Assembly: GCF_000423665.1 (NCBI RefSeq)
Contig: NZ_AUIK01000020.1
Location: 186,001 to 250,000, forward strand
Direction of reading: 5' to 3'
Source of the DNA: Solirubrobacter soli DSM 22325
Lineage (GTDB): Bacteria; Actinomycetota; Thermoleophilia; Solirubrobacterales; Solirubrobacteraceae
DNA: 64,000 nucleotides
Part shown: in pieces, positions 42,730 through 51,990 of the stretch
Layout: each line of letters begins with the position of its first letter
Numbering within the stretch: the stretch's first letter is position 1
Translations under genes and position numbers: made by a program
Notes under the pieces: generated by a model
Database searches by the model: none
Told to the model about the DNA's origin: nothing
The model's input: only the letters and a program-made list of their open reading frames with translations

Positions 42730-43218
42730 TCAGCACCCGCCGCCGTCGAAGTGGATCACCGCCCGCTGCATTGCCTTGGCAGCACTTTGCTCGATGACCT
42801 GGTTCCGCCCGCGCGGGGCTGAGCGCGCGTTGCGCCGGACGGCGATGCCAGTGATGATCTCGAGTGCGGCGCGTTCTGCGGCCAGCGCGGTGATGCCCTG
42901 GGGATCGGCCGGCGGGCAGACCTCGACGACGTCGGCCGCGCACAGGTCGAGCGACTCGCTCGCGAGAGCGAGTGGTCACCGCCGAGGACGAGCGGAACCG
43001 CTCCCGCCGTCGTCCGCGGCGCGGATCGCACGCGGGCCGTACCGCGCGCCCGGGCGATTGGAGGTCCCGTCGTCGAACGGCGCGCCGAGCACCGCGACGT
43101 CGGCGCCGGCGAGGCCGCGCGGGTCCTCGACGAGCGGCCGCCCGCAGAAGGTGCCACCGACGCCTGCGTGCGGCGGGCCTTCACGAGTCGTCACCACGCG
43201 GCGCCATTCGGATGACAT
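42730..43218 (-). pseudogene. Agmatinase/arginase-family (ureohydrolase) remnant
   Basis: The 5' part from ATG 43218 encodes a typical agmatinase N-terminus (DVAVLGAPFDDGTSNRPGAR). In another frame follows PLVLGGDHSLS, the first metal-site motif. Soon after, in a third frame, comes a family C-terminus (ADVVEVCPPADPQGITALAA). The roughly 170 residues that carry the other metal ligands are missing. So it has both an internal deletion and frameshifts and cannot make an active enzyme. Confidence 0.75.
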
Positions 43219-43254
43219 GGACGCCGACTCTATTGAGCCCGGCGCGGCCTGGTT

Positions 43255-43434
43255 TCAGTTTGCGTTGATCGCCAGCGCGACCGTGCGCTCCGTGGTGACC
43301 AAGGCGACCGCCATCACGTTCCCGCGATCGTCCGGGCGCGGGTCGTACACCACGTCCAGCGCGAGCTGAATGCAGATCGAGGCTTGCTCATGGCCGTCAA
43401 GGTGGGTCGGGGCGGGCTTTGGACGCTTCTTCAT
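43255..43434 (-). CDS. Possible 59-residue hypothetical protein
   Basis: An ATG-started short frame (MKKRPKPAPTHLDGHEQASI) ends 36 nt upstream of the agmatinase remnant on the same strand. No domain is recognisable. It could be a small gene or chance; codon use is not decisive. Confidence 0.3.
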   Translation of the reverse strand: MKKRPKPAPTHLDGHEQASICIQLALDVVYDPRPDDRGNVMAVALVTTERTVALAINAN

Positions 43435-43654
43435 TGGCTCACAGGTGTCGGGCTCGGGGGTCGGTGGATCTACGAACAACGAACCCGGCTCGCGCCGGCC
43501 GTTACGTCGGCCGCGCAAGTGTGCGGAAGACCCGCAGCGGCGCTCCGCACTTGCCCGCAACTGCTCCACTGACGATCAGCCGACCGCCTCGCATCACGAC
43601 CTTCGGGTTCTCCGCCGCCTGTCAGGACGCTCAGGAAACCCGCGGCGCGTTCCT
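43435..43654. other. Non-coding stretch before membrane-protein gene
   Basis: No supported gene or RNA in these 220 nt. Overlapping open frames run through from the next gene's frame without homology. Confidence 0.35.
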
Positions 43655-44134
43655 ATGCGACAACATCACGCTGTGGCGACACAGTCTCGACACCGACAGC
43701 GAGGTCCGGTCCGTCGCTGGGCCCGCGCCCGCCCAGCGGACGTCATCGACGTCTTCGTCTACGTGGTCGTCCTCAATCTCGCCATGCAGTACAAGCCGTC
43801 GGTCATCAGCGAGACGTTCACGCTTTCGCTCTTGACCGCGGTGCTCCTCAAGCTCGCCCTGGAGGTCGTGATCCTGCTCAAGGGCAAGGTCCTCACCCGG
43901 CTTCGCGCCGCCGACACGCGACGCGCCAAACTCGTGGCCGCGGTGTCGCTCTGGGTGGTCGCCGCCGGGAGCAAGCTCGTCGTCCTCGAACTGGTCGACC
44001 TCGTCTTCGGCGATGCGGTGAGCCTCGGCGGCTTCATATCGGTCACGTTGCTGGTCGTCGCTCTTCTCGCGTCGCGAGCCGCGGTGCGCGGCCTTCTGGA
44101 CGAGACCGCGACCGCCGCCCGAGAACCCATATAG
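43655..44134 (+). CDS. Conserved integral membrane protein of unknown function
   Basis: A 159-residue protein with a basic N-terminus and about four hydrophobic segments: VIDVFVYVVVLNLAMQY, FTLSLLTAVLLKLALEVVIL, LVAAVSLWVVAAGSKLVVLEL and FISVTLLVVALLASRAA. The LSLLTAVLLKLALE...GSKLVVLELVDLVFGD pattern recurs in uncharacterised bacterial membrane proteins. ATG 43655 is the most reasonable start, though without a ribosome binding site. No partner gene is adjacent. Confidence 0.75.
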   Translation: MRQHHAVATQSRHRQRGPVRRWARARPADVIDVFVYVVVLNLAMQYKPSVISETFTLSLLTAVLLKLALEVVILLKGKVLTRLRAADTRRAKLVAAVSLWVVAAGSKLVVLELVDLVFGDAVSLGGFISVTLLVVALLASRAAVRGLLDETATAAREPI

Positions 44135-44225
44135 GGCGACGCACGCGCGCCAGATCCAGCGTTCGCCCGATGCGCCGCGGCCCCGATCCGCATAGGGTCG
44201 GCTGAGCAAACAAGGGGGCTCAGCC

Positions 44226-44777
44226 ATGTCGGTCCGTCGTCCGTCTCCAGCCATGCTCGTCGCGTTGACGGCCCTCGTCGTCTCGCTCGGCGGCAACTCG
44301 TACGCCGCGGTCACGTTGGCACGGAACAGCGTCACGTCGAAAGCGATCAAGGATGGTCAGGTGAAGCGCGCGGACCTGGCCGACAACGCGGTCGGCACCG
44401 ACCAGGTGGCCAACGGTTCGCTCCTCGCCGGCGACTTCAAGGCAGGCCAACTCCCGGCCGGCCCACAGGGACCGAAGGGCGACAAGGGCGACAAGGGGGA
44501 CAAGGGCGTGGGTGGCTTCGTGGTGCGGGCCAACTCCGGCGAACATCAGGCGGCCGTCACGGCGAGCTGCAATCCCGGAGAGGTGGCCGTGAGCGGCGGC
44601 GCGCACAGCTTCGACGGAGTCCTCGACGCCATCGCGCCCGCAGCGGACCCGAACGCGATCTTCACGATCGGGACGCCCACCTTCCTCGGCTACCAGCCGT
44701 CGTCGTGGACCGGGCACGCGGTCAACGACACCAACGACGCGCACGTCACGGTCTGGGTGGTGTGCGCGACCCCGTGA
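44226..44777 (+). CDS. Secreted collagen-like protein
   Basis: A 183-residue exported protein. The N-terminus MLVALTALVVSLGGNSYAAV is the Solirubrobacterales-type signal. Residues about 33-75 contain NSVTSKAIKDGQVKRADLAD-like pentad repeats. Residues 79-96 are six collagen-like GXY triplets (GPQGPKGDKGDKG). The C-terminal 85 residues form a beta-domain with Cys pairs (TASCNPGEVAVSGG). GGGGG lies about 8 nt upstream of ATG 44226. It belongs to the same surface-protein type as the gene at 26994. Confidence 0.82.
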   Translation: MSVRRPSPAMLVALTALVVSLGGNSYAAVTLARNSVTSKAIKDGQVKRADLADNAVGTDQVANGSLLAGDFKAGQLPAGPQGPKGDKGDKGDKGVGGFVVRANSGEHQAAVTASCNPGEVAVSGGAHSFDGVLDAIAPAADPNAIFTIGTPTFLGYQPSSWTGHAVNDTNDAHVTVWVVCATP

Positions 44778-44847
44778 TCATTGCGATGAATTTCGGGCGT
44801 CCGCCCCGTCATACCCGTCGACCGTCCCATCGACGAGAGGAATGCGG

Positions 44848-45540
44848 ATGCCGAGAACGAGCGTCACCATCACACCGATCTGTGTTGCCGACCTGCTCGC
44901 CGAGGACGAGCGGATGCCGGTGTACGTGCACGTCATCGACCATCCCGATGCGCGCGTGCTGGTCGACACCGGGATCACGGAGTCGCACCCGGCGGCTGCC
45001 GACCTCGACCCCCGCCTCCGGCCGCTGAGCGAGCAGGACTTCGACCTCGCCGGGATCGACATCGTCGTCAACACGCACCTGCACTTCGACCACTGTGGCG
45101 GCAACCACCTCTTCGCCGGCAAGCCGACCTACGTCCAGCGCCGGGAGCTCGACGACGCGCGCAACGAGGACGACTACACCATCCGCGAGTGGGTCGACGC
45201 GCCCGGCGTCCGATACGTGCCGGTCGACGGCGAGCTCGAGCTGCTCCCCGGGCTCCGACTCGTCCCCGCGCCGGGCCACACCCCTGGCATGCAGGTGGTC
45301 GTGGTCGAGACCGGCGGGCGTCCGCTCGTGGTCGGCGGCGACGTGGCGGTCTGGTTCGGCGAGCTGGACGAGCCGCACACCGAAGGCCAGCTGCGCGTCC
45401 GTGCGCTCGACCCCGAGCTGGTCTGGCTCACGCATGAGCACGAGCCATGGCGACCTCATGCCGGAAGCAGCGGCGGCGGTGACGCCTTCCCTCGCGATGG
45501 GCTCAGCAGCTCGAGAGCCCGTCGTTCTGGAAGTGCATGA
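44848..45540 (+). CDS. MBL-fold metallo-hydrolase (lactonase-like)
   Basis: A 230-residue metallo-beta-lactamase-fold hydrolase. NTHLHFDHCGGN supplies His77, His79, Asp81 and His82; PAPGHTPGMQ supplies the next His; GGDVAVW the bridging Asp; and LTHEHEPW the last His. The layout resembles N-acyl-homoserine lactonases (AiiA type), so a lactone or ester substrate is likely. ATG 44848 has GAGAGG with 7-nt spacing. The last 38 nt overlap the convergent M15 peptidase gene, and the C-terminal tail is low complexity. Confidence 0.88.
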   Translation: MPRTSVTITPICVADLLAEDERMPVYVHVIDHPDARVLVDTGITESHPAAADLDPRLRPLSEQDFDLAGIDIVVNTHLHFDHCGGNHLFAGKPTYVQRRELDDARNEDDYTIREWVDAPGVRYVPVDGELELLPGLRLVPAPGHTPGMQVVVVETGGRPLVVGGDVAVWFGELDEPHTEGQLRVRALDPELVWLTHEHEPWRPHAGSSGGGDAFPRDGLSSSRARRSGSA

Positions 45541-46285
45541 AGTCGGTCTCGTTCCAGTTCCCGCCCCACGTGGTGAAGCCGTTGTTCGAGAGCGCCGTGA
45601 CCTGGGGGTCGCCACGCGTGAACTTGCCGTATCCGGCGCGGTGGTCGAAGTGGTACTGGTTCGGGTGGTAGCCCTGCAGCACGCCGTTGTCGAACTCCTC
45701 CTCGGGGTTCTCCCACGGGTTGATGTCGATCGCGGCGCCGCAGCGATGCGGCGACCAGACGTGCTCGTTCTCGTCGAACGTCTTGTAGCGGCAGTTGAAG
45801 GCGGACGTGTTGTCCTTGCGCATCGCCTCGTCGTCGTCGGCGCCGGGATACGTCACGCCGTTGCGGGTCGTCTTTCCGAACTGGTCGGCCATGGGCTCCA
45901 TCCGGCGGATGCGGAACTCCTGGTTGTAGAACGCCGTGAAGATGCGGGCGATGTTGTCGCCCTGGCCCTGACGCACCACGATCCCGCCGCGTGACCGCAC
46001 CCCGTCGAAGCCCCAGAAGTTCACGCGGACGAGCTTGAGGTCGGCGCGGCCGATCGGACAACCCGAGGTGTATGAGTACCCGGTCATCCGGTTCCAGAGC
46101 CCGTCCGGGATGTCCGTGATCACGGGGTTCGCACCGGCGCCGGAGGCCAGATCGTTGCTGGGGAACTCGATCGCGGGTGGGTGGTCCACGTGGATCGCCC
46201 CGATCTGGACCGGGTCCGCCCACGCCACCGGTGCTCCCAGCCCCATCGCCCCCACGATCGCCACGATCAGCGCCTTGCCCCGCAT
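45503..46285 (-). CDS. Secreted M15-type D-Ala-D-Ala carboxypeptidase-like protein
   Basis: A 260-residue exported protein. After signal peptide ALIVAIVGAMGLGAPVAWA, the M15 zinc site is WSPHRCGAAIDINP (His180, Asp187) and ETDFMHFQ (His251). Such enzymes trim peptidoglycan peptides outside the membrane. Two extra cysteines (SGCPIGR, FNCRYK) may form a disulfide. Its 3' end overlaps the MBL gene by 38 nt. Confidence 0.87.
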   Translation of the reverse strand: MRGKALIVAIVGAMGLGAPVAWADPVQIGAIHVDHPPAIEFPSNDLASGAGANPVITDIPDGLWNRMTGYSYTSGCPIGRADLKLVRVNFWGFDGVRSRGGIVVRQGQGDNIARIFTAFYNQEFRIRRMEPMADQFGKTTRNGVTYPGADDDEAMRKDNTSAFNCRYKTFDENEHVWSPHRCGAAIDINPWENPEEEFDNGVLQGYHPNQYHFDHRAGYGKFTRGDPQVTALSNNGFTTWGGNWNETDFMHFQNDGLSSC

Positions 46286-46339
46286 CTCGGTCCTCCTTGC
46301 GTCGTACGACGCTGGTCATCATCCCCCCACGGGGGAGGA

Positions 46340-47098
46340 TCATGCGCCGATGCGACCCAGGAACGCCGAGAGCGCCGCGTTGAACGCCTCGGGCCGCTCG
46401 AGGTTCGGCATGTGCCCCACGCCCTCCAACACGAGCACCTCGGGCTCGCGCAGGCAGCCGACCAGCTCGGCCGTGACCTCGGCGGTCGACCACGTGTCGT
46501 GGTCGCCGACGCACACGAACACGGGCACGTCCACCGCCCGCAGGATCGGCCGGTAGTCCGGCCGCTGCACCCGCCCGCGCATCGCCGCGGCGGCGCCCGC
46601 GGGGCGGTTGCGCTCCATCATCGCGTGCACGCTCGCGACGACATCGGGCGGAGCATCCGGGCCGAACAGCGGCGGCGCCATGTATTCGACGAGCGGGCCC
46701 ATGCCGACGCGCTCGACCTCATCCGCCAGGGCGCGCCGCTCCGCCCGCTCCGCGTCGGTGACGGGCTGCGCGGTCGTGGCGACGAGCCCGAGCGCGGACA
46801 CGCGCTCCGGCCGCGCGTGCACCATCTCCATCGCGATCAGGCCGCCCATGCTCATCCCGACCACGGCGACCCGCTCGACGTCGAGCGTCTCCCAGATGTC
46901 CGCCGCCAACTCCCGCATCTGCACGGTGCCAGGCGTCAACGGGCTGTCGCCGTACCCGCGGAGGTCGGGCGCGATCACCCGGCCCGGAAGCTCGTGGAGT
47001 TGCGGCGCCCACATCGACCGGTTGAACGGATGGCCGTGGATCAGGACCACGGCCGGGCCGTCACCCGCTTCGTCGAACTCGAGCTTCACCCCCGTCAC
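46340..47098 (-). CDS. Alpha/beta hydrolase
   Basis: A 252-residue alpha/beta hydrolase. The nucleophile elbow GMSMGG has Ser83, the acid is in VGDHDTW (Asp199 or Asp201) and the His is His229 in GVGHMPNLE. The oxyanion motif HGHPFN is at 21-26. The substrate is unknown; the size suits esterases or lactonases. A GTG start at 47098 gives MTGVKLEFDEAG. It lies one base from the CDF transporter gene's 3' end in the same orientation. Confidence 0.9.
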   Translation of the reverse strand: MTGVKLEFDEAGDGPAVVLIHGHPFNRSMWAPQLHELPGRVIAPDLRGYGDSPLTPGTVQMRELAADIWETLDVERVAVVGMSMGGLIAMEMVHARPERVSALGLVATTAQPVTDAERAERRALADEVERVGMGPLVEYMAPPLFGPDAPPDVVASVHAMMERNRPAGAAAAMRGRVQRPDYRPILRAVDVPVFVCVGDHDTWSTAEVTAELVGCLREPEVLVLEGVGHMPNLERPEAFNAALSAFLGRIGA

Positions 47099-47099
47099 G

Positions 47100-47996
47100 C
47101 TACGACGCCGTGCGGTCGAGCGCGGTGTCGGCGAACGAGCGGGGGTCCTCGGCGGGCTCGAGGTGGGTGAAGACCGTCGCGTGCGGGAGCTGGTGGCGCA
47201 CCTCCGCCTCGACCTCCTCGACGACGTCGTGCCCGTGCTGGACCGTCCACGAGCCCGGGACCAACACGTGCAGCGAGACGAACGCGCGTGAGCCCGCCTG
47301 GCGGGTGCGCAACGCGTGGAAGCGGACGTCGTCGCTCTCGAAGCGCTCCAGCGCAGCGGCGATCTTCGCCTGCTCAGGAGCGTCGAGCGCGCGGTCCATC
47401 AGGCCGCCGACCGAGCGGCGCACGAGGCCCGAGCCGGTGATGACGATGTTGGCCGCGACCGCAAGGGCGATCAGCGGGTCGAGGACGTCCCAGCCGGTCA
47501 CCGCGACCGCGACGACACCGACGAGCACGCCGGCCGAGGTCCAGACGTCGGTCAACAGGTGGCGGCCGTCCGCCTCCAACACGATCGAGCGCTCACGCCG
47601 GCCGGTGGTCAGGAGCAGGTAGCCGACGCCGAGGTTGATGACCGACGCGACGGTGGAGATCGCGACGCCGAGGCCGACCGAGTCCAGCGGCTGCGGGTCG
47701 AGCAGGCGCGGGATCGCGGTCGCGGCGATCGTGAGCGCGGCGACGACGATCAGCGCGCCCTCGACGCCCGCCGCGAAGTACTCCGCCTTGGCGTGGCCGT
47801 AGGCGTGCTCCTCGTCGGCGGGCTTCATCGCCCAGCGCAGCGCGAGCATCGCCACGATCGCCGCGACGAGGTTGACGACGGACTCGGCCGCGTCGGACAA
47901 GAGGCCGACCGAGCCCGTCAGCGCCCATGCGACGGTCTTGAGCGTGATCGTCGCGACCGCCGCGGCGATCGACAGCCACAGCAGCCGGAAGAGCAT
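47100..47996 (-). CDS. Cation diffusion facilitator (CDF) family metal exporter
   Basis: A 298-residue CDF protein. Six spans are predicted in the first 200 residues; metal-site motifs are SDAAESVVN in span 2 and DEEHAYGHAKAEYF after it. The cytoplasmic C-terminal domain (about 205-290) has FHALRTRQAGSRAFVSLHVLVPG. Members expel Zn2+, Fe2+ or Mn2+ against proton gradients; specificity is not readable. It ends 1 nt before the alpha/beta hydrolase start and begins 3 nt after ilvD, so all three may be co-transcribed. Confidence 0.93.
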   Translation of the reverse strand: MLFRLLWLSIAAAVATITLKTVAWALTGSVGLLSDAAESVVNLVAAIVAMLALRWAMKPADEEHAYGHAKAEYFAAGVEGALIVVAALTIAATAIPRLLDPQPLDSVGLGVAISTVASVINLGVGYLLLTTGRRERSIVLEADGRHLLTDVWTSAGVLVGVVAVAVTGWDVLDPLIALAVAANIVITGSGLVRRSVGGLMDRALDAPEQAKIAAALERFESDDVRFHALRTRQAGSRAFVSLHVLVPGSWTVQHGHDVVEEVEAEVRHQLPHATVFTHLEPAEDPRSFADTALDRTAS

Positions 47997-47999
47997 CCG

Positions 48000-49859
48000 C
48001 TACGTGGTGGCGCGCACGCGCTGTTCGATCAGCGACACGTCGCGGATCGCGCCGCGGTCGGCGGACGTCGCCATCGCCGCGTAGGCACGCAGCGCGGGTG
48101 AGACGACGCGGTCGCGCCCGACCGGCTCGAAACTCGACACCGCCTCGCGACGCTCGGCCAGCTCGGCTTCGGTCACCGCGAGCTCGATGGTGCGGTTCGG
48201 GATGTCGATCACGATCGTGTCGCCCTCCTCGACCAGCGCGATCGCGCCGCCGGCCGCCGCCTCCGGCGAGATGTGGCCGATCGAGAGCCCTGAGGTACCG
48301 CCGGAGAAGCGGCCGTCGGTGATCAGCGCGCACGCCTTGCCGAGCCCGCGGCCCTTGAGGTAGGACGTCGGGTAGAGCATCTCCTGCATGCCCGGCCCGC
48401 CCTTCGGGCCCTCGTAGCGGATGACCACGACGTCGCCGGGCTGCACGCCTCCCGACAGGATCAGCTCGACCGCCGCGTCCTGGGAGTCGACGACCCGCGC
48501 CGGCCCGCTGAAGGTGAGGATCGACTCGTCCACGCCCGCGGTCTTCACGACGCAGCCGTCGACGGCGATGTTGCCGTAGAGGATCGCCAGGCCGCCGTCC
48601 TTGGAGTGCGCGTGCTCGAGGTCGCGGATGCAGCCGTTCGCCGCGTCGGTGTCGAGCGACTCCCAGCGCTCGGACTGGGAGAACGCGGTGGCGGAGCGCA
48701 CGCAGCCGGGCGCGGCGTGGAAGAGCTCGAGCGCCTCGTCGGTCGCCTGGCCGCCGCGGATGTCCCAGTCGGCGAGCCACGTGTCGAAGTCCGCGTGGAC
48801 GGTGTTGACGCCGGTGTTGAGCAGCCCGCCGCGGTGCAGCTCGCCGAGGATCGCGGGGATGCCGCCCGCGCGGTGGCAGTCCTCCATCAGGTAGGTCCCG
48901 TTCGGCGCGAGCTTGCTCAGGCACGGCACGCGGCGCGAGATCGCGTCGATGTCCTGCATCGTGAACTCGAGCTCGGCCTCCTGGGCGGCGGCGAGCAGGT
49001 GCAGGACGGTGTTGGTCGAGCCGCCCATCGCGACGTCCAGCGTCATCGCGTTCTCGAACGCCTCGCGGGTGGCGATCGCGCGCGGGAGCACGGAGTCGTC
49101 GTCGTGCTCGTAGTAGCGGCGGGTGATGTCGACGACAGCGCGACCGGCGGCCTCGTAGAGCGCCTTGCGGGCGGTGTGCGTCGCCAGCGTCGACCCGTTG
49201 CCGGGCAGCGCGAGGCCCAGCGCCTCGGTCAGGCAGTTCATCGAGTTGGCGGTGAACATGCCGCTGCAGGAGCCGCACGTCGGGCAGGCGGACTCCTCGA
49301 TGATCGCGATGTCCTCGTCGGAGACCTCGGTGGCGACGGCATCCGCGATCGCCGTGATGAGGTTGACGCGGGTGCGGACGGTGCCGTCGACCAGCGTGGC
49401 GGTCCCGCCCTCCATCGGCCCGCCGGAGACGAACACCGTCGGGATGTTCAGCCGCAGCGCGGCGTTGAGCATCCCCGGCGTGATCTTGTCGCAGTTGGAG
49501 ATGCAGATCAGCGCGTCGGCGCAGTGGGCGTTGACCATGTACTCGACGCTGTCGGCGATCAGGTCGCGCGACGGCAGCGAGTAGAGCATCCCACCGTGAC
49601 CCATCGCGATCCCGTCGTCGACCGCGATCGTGTTGAACTCGCGCGGGATGCCGCCCGCCTCGATGATCGCGTCCGCGACGATCTCCCCCACCGGCTTGAG
49701 GTGCGTGTGGCCCGGAACGAACTGCGTGTAGCTGTTCGCCACGGCGACGATCGGCTTGCGCCCGAGGTCGTCCTTCTCGACCCCCGCGGCGCGCAGCAGC
49801 GCGCGGGCGCCGGCCATGTTGCGGCCGTGGGTGACGGTGCGGGAACGGTATGCGGGCAC
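48000..49859 (-). CDS. ilvD: Dihydroxy-acid dehydratase
   Basis: A 619-residue IlvD, matching E. coli length. Hallmarks are [29 protein letters not shown] (iron-sulfur cysteines), [22 protein letters not shown] and [16 protein letters not shown]. It dehydrates 2,3-dihydroxyisovalerate in valine, isoleucine and pantothenate synthesis. GTG 49859 ([15 protein letters not shown]) is preceded by AGGAG at 8 nt; the frame is open further upstream without homology. It is divergent from a TetR gene, sharing a 108-nt region with a large inverted repeat. Confidence 0.97.
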   Translation of the reverse strand: MPAYRSRTVTHGRNMAGARALLRAAGVEKDDLGRKPIVAVANSYTQFVPGHTHLKPVGEIVADAIIEAGGIPREFNTIAVDDGIAMGHGGMLYSLPSRDLIADSVEYMVNAHCADALICISNCDKITPGMLNAALRLNIPTVFVSGGPMEGGTATLVDGTVRTRVNLITAIADAVATEVSDEDIAIIEESACPTCGSCSGMFTANSMNCLTEALGLALPGNGSTLATHTARKALYEAAGRAVVDITRRYYEHDDDSVLPRAIATREAFENAMTLDVAMGGSTNTVLHLLAAAQEAELEFTMQDIDAISRRVPCLSKLAPNGTYLMEDCHRAGGIPAILGELHRGGLLNTGVNTVHADFDTWLADWDIRGGQATDEALELFHAAPGCVRSATAFSQSERWESLDTDAANGCIRDLEHAHSKDGGLAILYGNIAVDGCVVKTAGVDESILTFSGPARVVDSQDAAVELILSGGVQPGDVVVIRYEGPKGGPGMQEMLYPTSYLKGRGLGKACALITDGRFSGGTSGLSIGHISPEAAAGGAIALVEEGDTIVIDIPNRTIELAVTEAELAERREAVSSFEPVGRDRVVSPALRAYAAMATSADRGAIRDVSLIEQRVRATT

Positions 49860-49967
49860 GAACGATCTCCTGCGCGGAATGAACCTAGGGGTGCCCGACC
49901 GGCGGACGCTCCGACACGTTCTCCGCCGGTCGGGCGGGCCCCCGAGCATTCTCGGTAGGCTAGCGGA
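49860..49967. promoter_or_regulatory. Divergent ilvD/TetR region with 13-bp perfect inverted repeat
   Basis: CCCGACCGGCGGA (49894-49906) and TCCGCCGGTCGGG (49922-49934) are perfect inverse copies with a 15-nt centre. It could be a TetR operator or a hairpin in the ilvD leader. The 41-bp span and central position are noted; which applies is open. Confidence 0.55.
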
Positions 49968-50510
49968 ATGGCCATTCCGGTGTGGTCGTCGCTGACCGGC
50001 GACGAGAAGCGGGCGCGCACGTTGGCGGCCGCCGACGACCTCTTCGCCCGCGAAGGGCTGGACGTCGCGATGCCGGTCCTGGCGGCCGCGGTCGGCGCCG
50101 GGGTGGGAAGCATCTACCGGATGGTCGGCGCCAAGGAGGACGTGATCGCGGCGCTCGTGATCGAGCGGGCCCAAGCCCTCGTGCGCCGCTTCACCGACGC
50201 CTTGCGCGAGGACGATGCCTGGGCGGCGCTGTCGCGCGCGACCCTCGAGACCGCCCACGACGGCGCGACCGACTTCCTGTCGCAGCCCGCCTGGGACGAG
50301 GCCGCGGCGCTGCGCCCGGAGGTCGCGGAGGCCCGAGCGGAGGCCACGCGAGCGCTCGAGGCGCTGGTCGAACGCGCGCGGCCTGTGCTGCGCGACGACG
50401 CGAGCCATGAGGACCTGCGGCTCGTGTTCATGTCCGTCCGCGGCCGCACCGACCCCGCCGGCGCACGCCGCCTCGCCGAGCTCGTGCTGCGCGGCATGCG
50501 CCAGAACTGA
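49968..50510 (+). CDS. TetR-family transcriptional regulator
   Basis: A 180-residue TetR protein. The N-terminal HTH is [20 protein letters not shown] through [20 protein letters not shown] (about 16-62), followed by a helical ligand domain. It is divergent from ilvD across a region with a 13-bp inverted repeat. The target and ligand are unknown. Confidence 0.9.
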   Translation: MAIPVWSSLTGDEKRARTLAAADDLFAREGLDVAMPVLAAAVGAGVGSIYRMVGAKEDVIAALVIERAQALVRRFTDALREDDAWAALSRATLETAHDGATDFLSQPAWDEAAALRPEVAEARAEATRALEALVERARPVLRDDASHEDLRLVFMSVRGRTDPAGARRLAELVLRGMRQN

Positions 50511-50553
50511 GGCGCGGCGACACCGCGCTCAAGAGGCCTGATAGACAGGCGTG

Positions 50554-51741
50554 ATGGAGCTACGTCCGGCGACCCGGGAAGAGTTCGACGACTTCGGGCG
50601 GGCGGTGCTGTCGGCCTTTCACCAGCAACTGACCGACGCCGATCGCGAACGCTACGGGCGCATCGATGAACCCGAGCGCTCGCTGGCGTGGTTCGACGGC
50701 GGGCGGATCGTCGCGACCGCCGGCGTGTACACCCGCGAGCTCACCGTGCCGGGTGCGGTCGTGCCGTGTGCGGCGGTGACCGCGGTCGCCGTCGTCGCGA
50801 CGCACCGGCGGCGCGGGTTGCTGACGGCGATGATGCGCAGGCAGCTCGAGGACCTGCACGCACGCGGCGACCCGGTGGCGGTCCTGTGGGCCTCGGAGGG
50901 AGGGATCTATGGGCGTTTCGGGTACGGGATCGCCGCCCGCGCGGCCCGGCTGGTCGCTCGCCGCCCGCAGGCGCGGATCGCAGCGGCCTCGAACGTCGGC
51001 GGGCCGCTGCGGGCCGGCCCGGCGGGCGAGCATGTGGAGCCGATGCGCGCCGTGCACGAGCGGGTTCGACCACAGCGGCCGGGCATGCTCGACCGTCGCG
51101 GCCCGTGGTGGCACGACCGGCTCAGCGATCCCGAGAGTGCGCGCGGCGGCGCTCAGCCGTTGCGTGCGGTGGTCGACGAGGATGGCTACGCGCTCTATGC
51201 CGTGCGTCCGGACTCCGACGAGGATGGACCCGCGGGGGAAGTGCGGGTGCGCGAGCTGGTCGCGGCCACCCCGACGGCTCACGCGCGGCTGTGGGCGTTC
51301 CTGCTCGACCAGGACCTCACCCGGACGATCACGTGGCGCCTGGCGCCGGTCGACGAGCCGTTGTGGCTCGCGTTGACCGACCCGCGCGCGGTGCGCATGA
51401 CACTGACCGACAGCCTGTGGGCGCGGCTCGTGGACGTCGCGGCGGCGCTCAGCGCCCGCAGCTACGCGCACGACACCGATGTCGTGATCGCCGTCGCGGA
51501 CGAGTTCTGTCCGTGGAACACCGGGCGCTATCGGTTGTCGGCCGGCGGTTGCGAGCGTACGCGGGCCGCCGCGGACCTCGAGCTCGACGTGAGCTCCCTG
51601 GGAGCCGCCTACCTCGGAGGCACGTCGCTCCGCGCGCTGGCCGCCGCGGGCCGGGTGCGCGAGCTCACGGCGGGCGCGGTGGCGAGAGGAGCCGCGGCCC
51701 TGCGCGGTGAGGTCGAGCCGTGGTGTCCCGAGGTCTTCTAG
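50554..51741 (+). CDS. Eis-like GNAT N-acetyltransferase
   Basis: A 395-residue enhanced-intracellular-survival (Eis)-type acetyltransferase. The first GNAT domain has the acetyl-CoA loop VAVVATHRRRGLLTAMM (about 77-93) and GIYGRFGYGIAA. The middle and C-terminal domains are present (SCP2-like end, SLRALAAAGRVREL). Eis family members acetylate amines such as aminoglycosides. Only substrate class, not identity, can be inferred. ATG 50554 is used; a GTG directly upstream is possible. The next gene starts 12 nt downstream. Confidence 0.9.
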   Translation: MELRPATREEFDDFGRAVLSAFHQQLTDADRERYGRIDEPERSLAWFDGGRIVATAGVYTRELTVPGAVVPCAAVTAVAVVATHRRRGLLTAMMRRQLEDLHARGDPVAVLWASEGGIYGRFGYGIAARAARLVARRPQARIAAASNVGGPLRAGPAGEHVEPMRAVHERVRPQRPGMLDRRGPWWHDRLSDPESARGGAQPLRAVVDEDGYALYAVRPDSDEDGPAGEVRVRELVAATPTAHARLWAFLLDQDLTRTITWRLAPVDEPLWLALTDPRAVRMTLTDSLWARLVDVAAALSARSYAHDTDVVIAVADEFCPWNTGRYRLSAGGCERTRAAADLELDVSSLGAAYLGGTSLRALAAAGRVRELTAGAVARGAAALRGEVEPWCPEVF

Positions 51742-51753
51742 GGTCTTCGCGTC

Positions 51754-51990
51754 GTGTCGATCGAGCCGGAAGACCTCGTCCTCGTCGTCCAGCGGGGGCG
51801 CACGTTCTATGCGCGGGTGCTCGGGGTCGAGCAGCACGGGCGGCTGACGATCGCACCGCTCGAGCGGGCGGTGCGCGCCCGCTCGGCTCGCCTCGACGAG
51901 CTCCGCGGGCATTGGACGCACCAGGGTGATCCCCGCCCTGGCGCCGGAGATGCGCGCCAGGGCAGCTTCGATCACCTGCTCGATCGTTAG
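51754..51990 (+). CDS. Conserved small protein of 78 residues
   Basis: A short soluble protein: EPEDLVLVVQRGRTFYARVL, LERAVRARSARLDELRGHW, ending FDHLLDR. No domain was recognised, but length, codon use and spacing after the Eis-like gene suggest a real gene. The start is GTG 51754. Its last 4 nt overlap the convergent M1 peptidase gene. Confidence 0.55.
   Translation: MSIEPEDLVLVVQRGRTFYARVLGVEQHGRLTIAPLERAVRARSARLDELRGHWTHQGDPRPGAGDARQGSFDHLLDR

Noticed and set aside
48606..49958. Plus-strand open frame (450 codons) opposite ilvD
   Set aside because: ilvD on the other strand has all family motifs. This frame is low complexity and has no domain.
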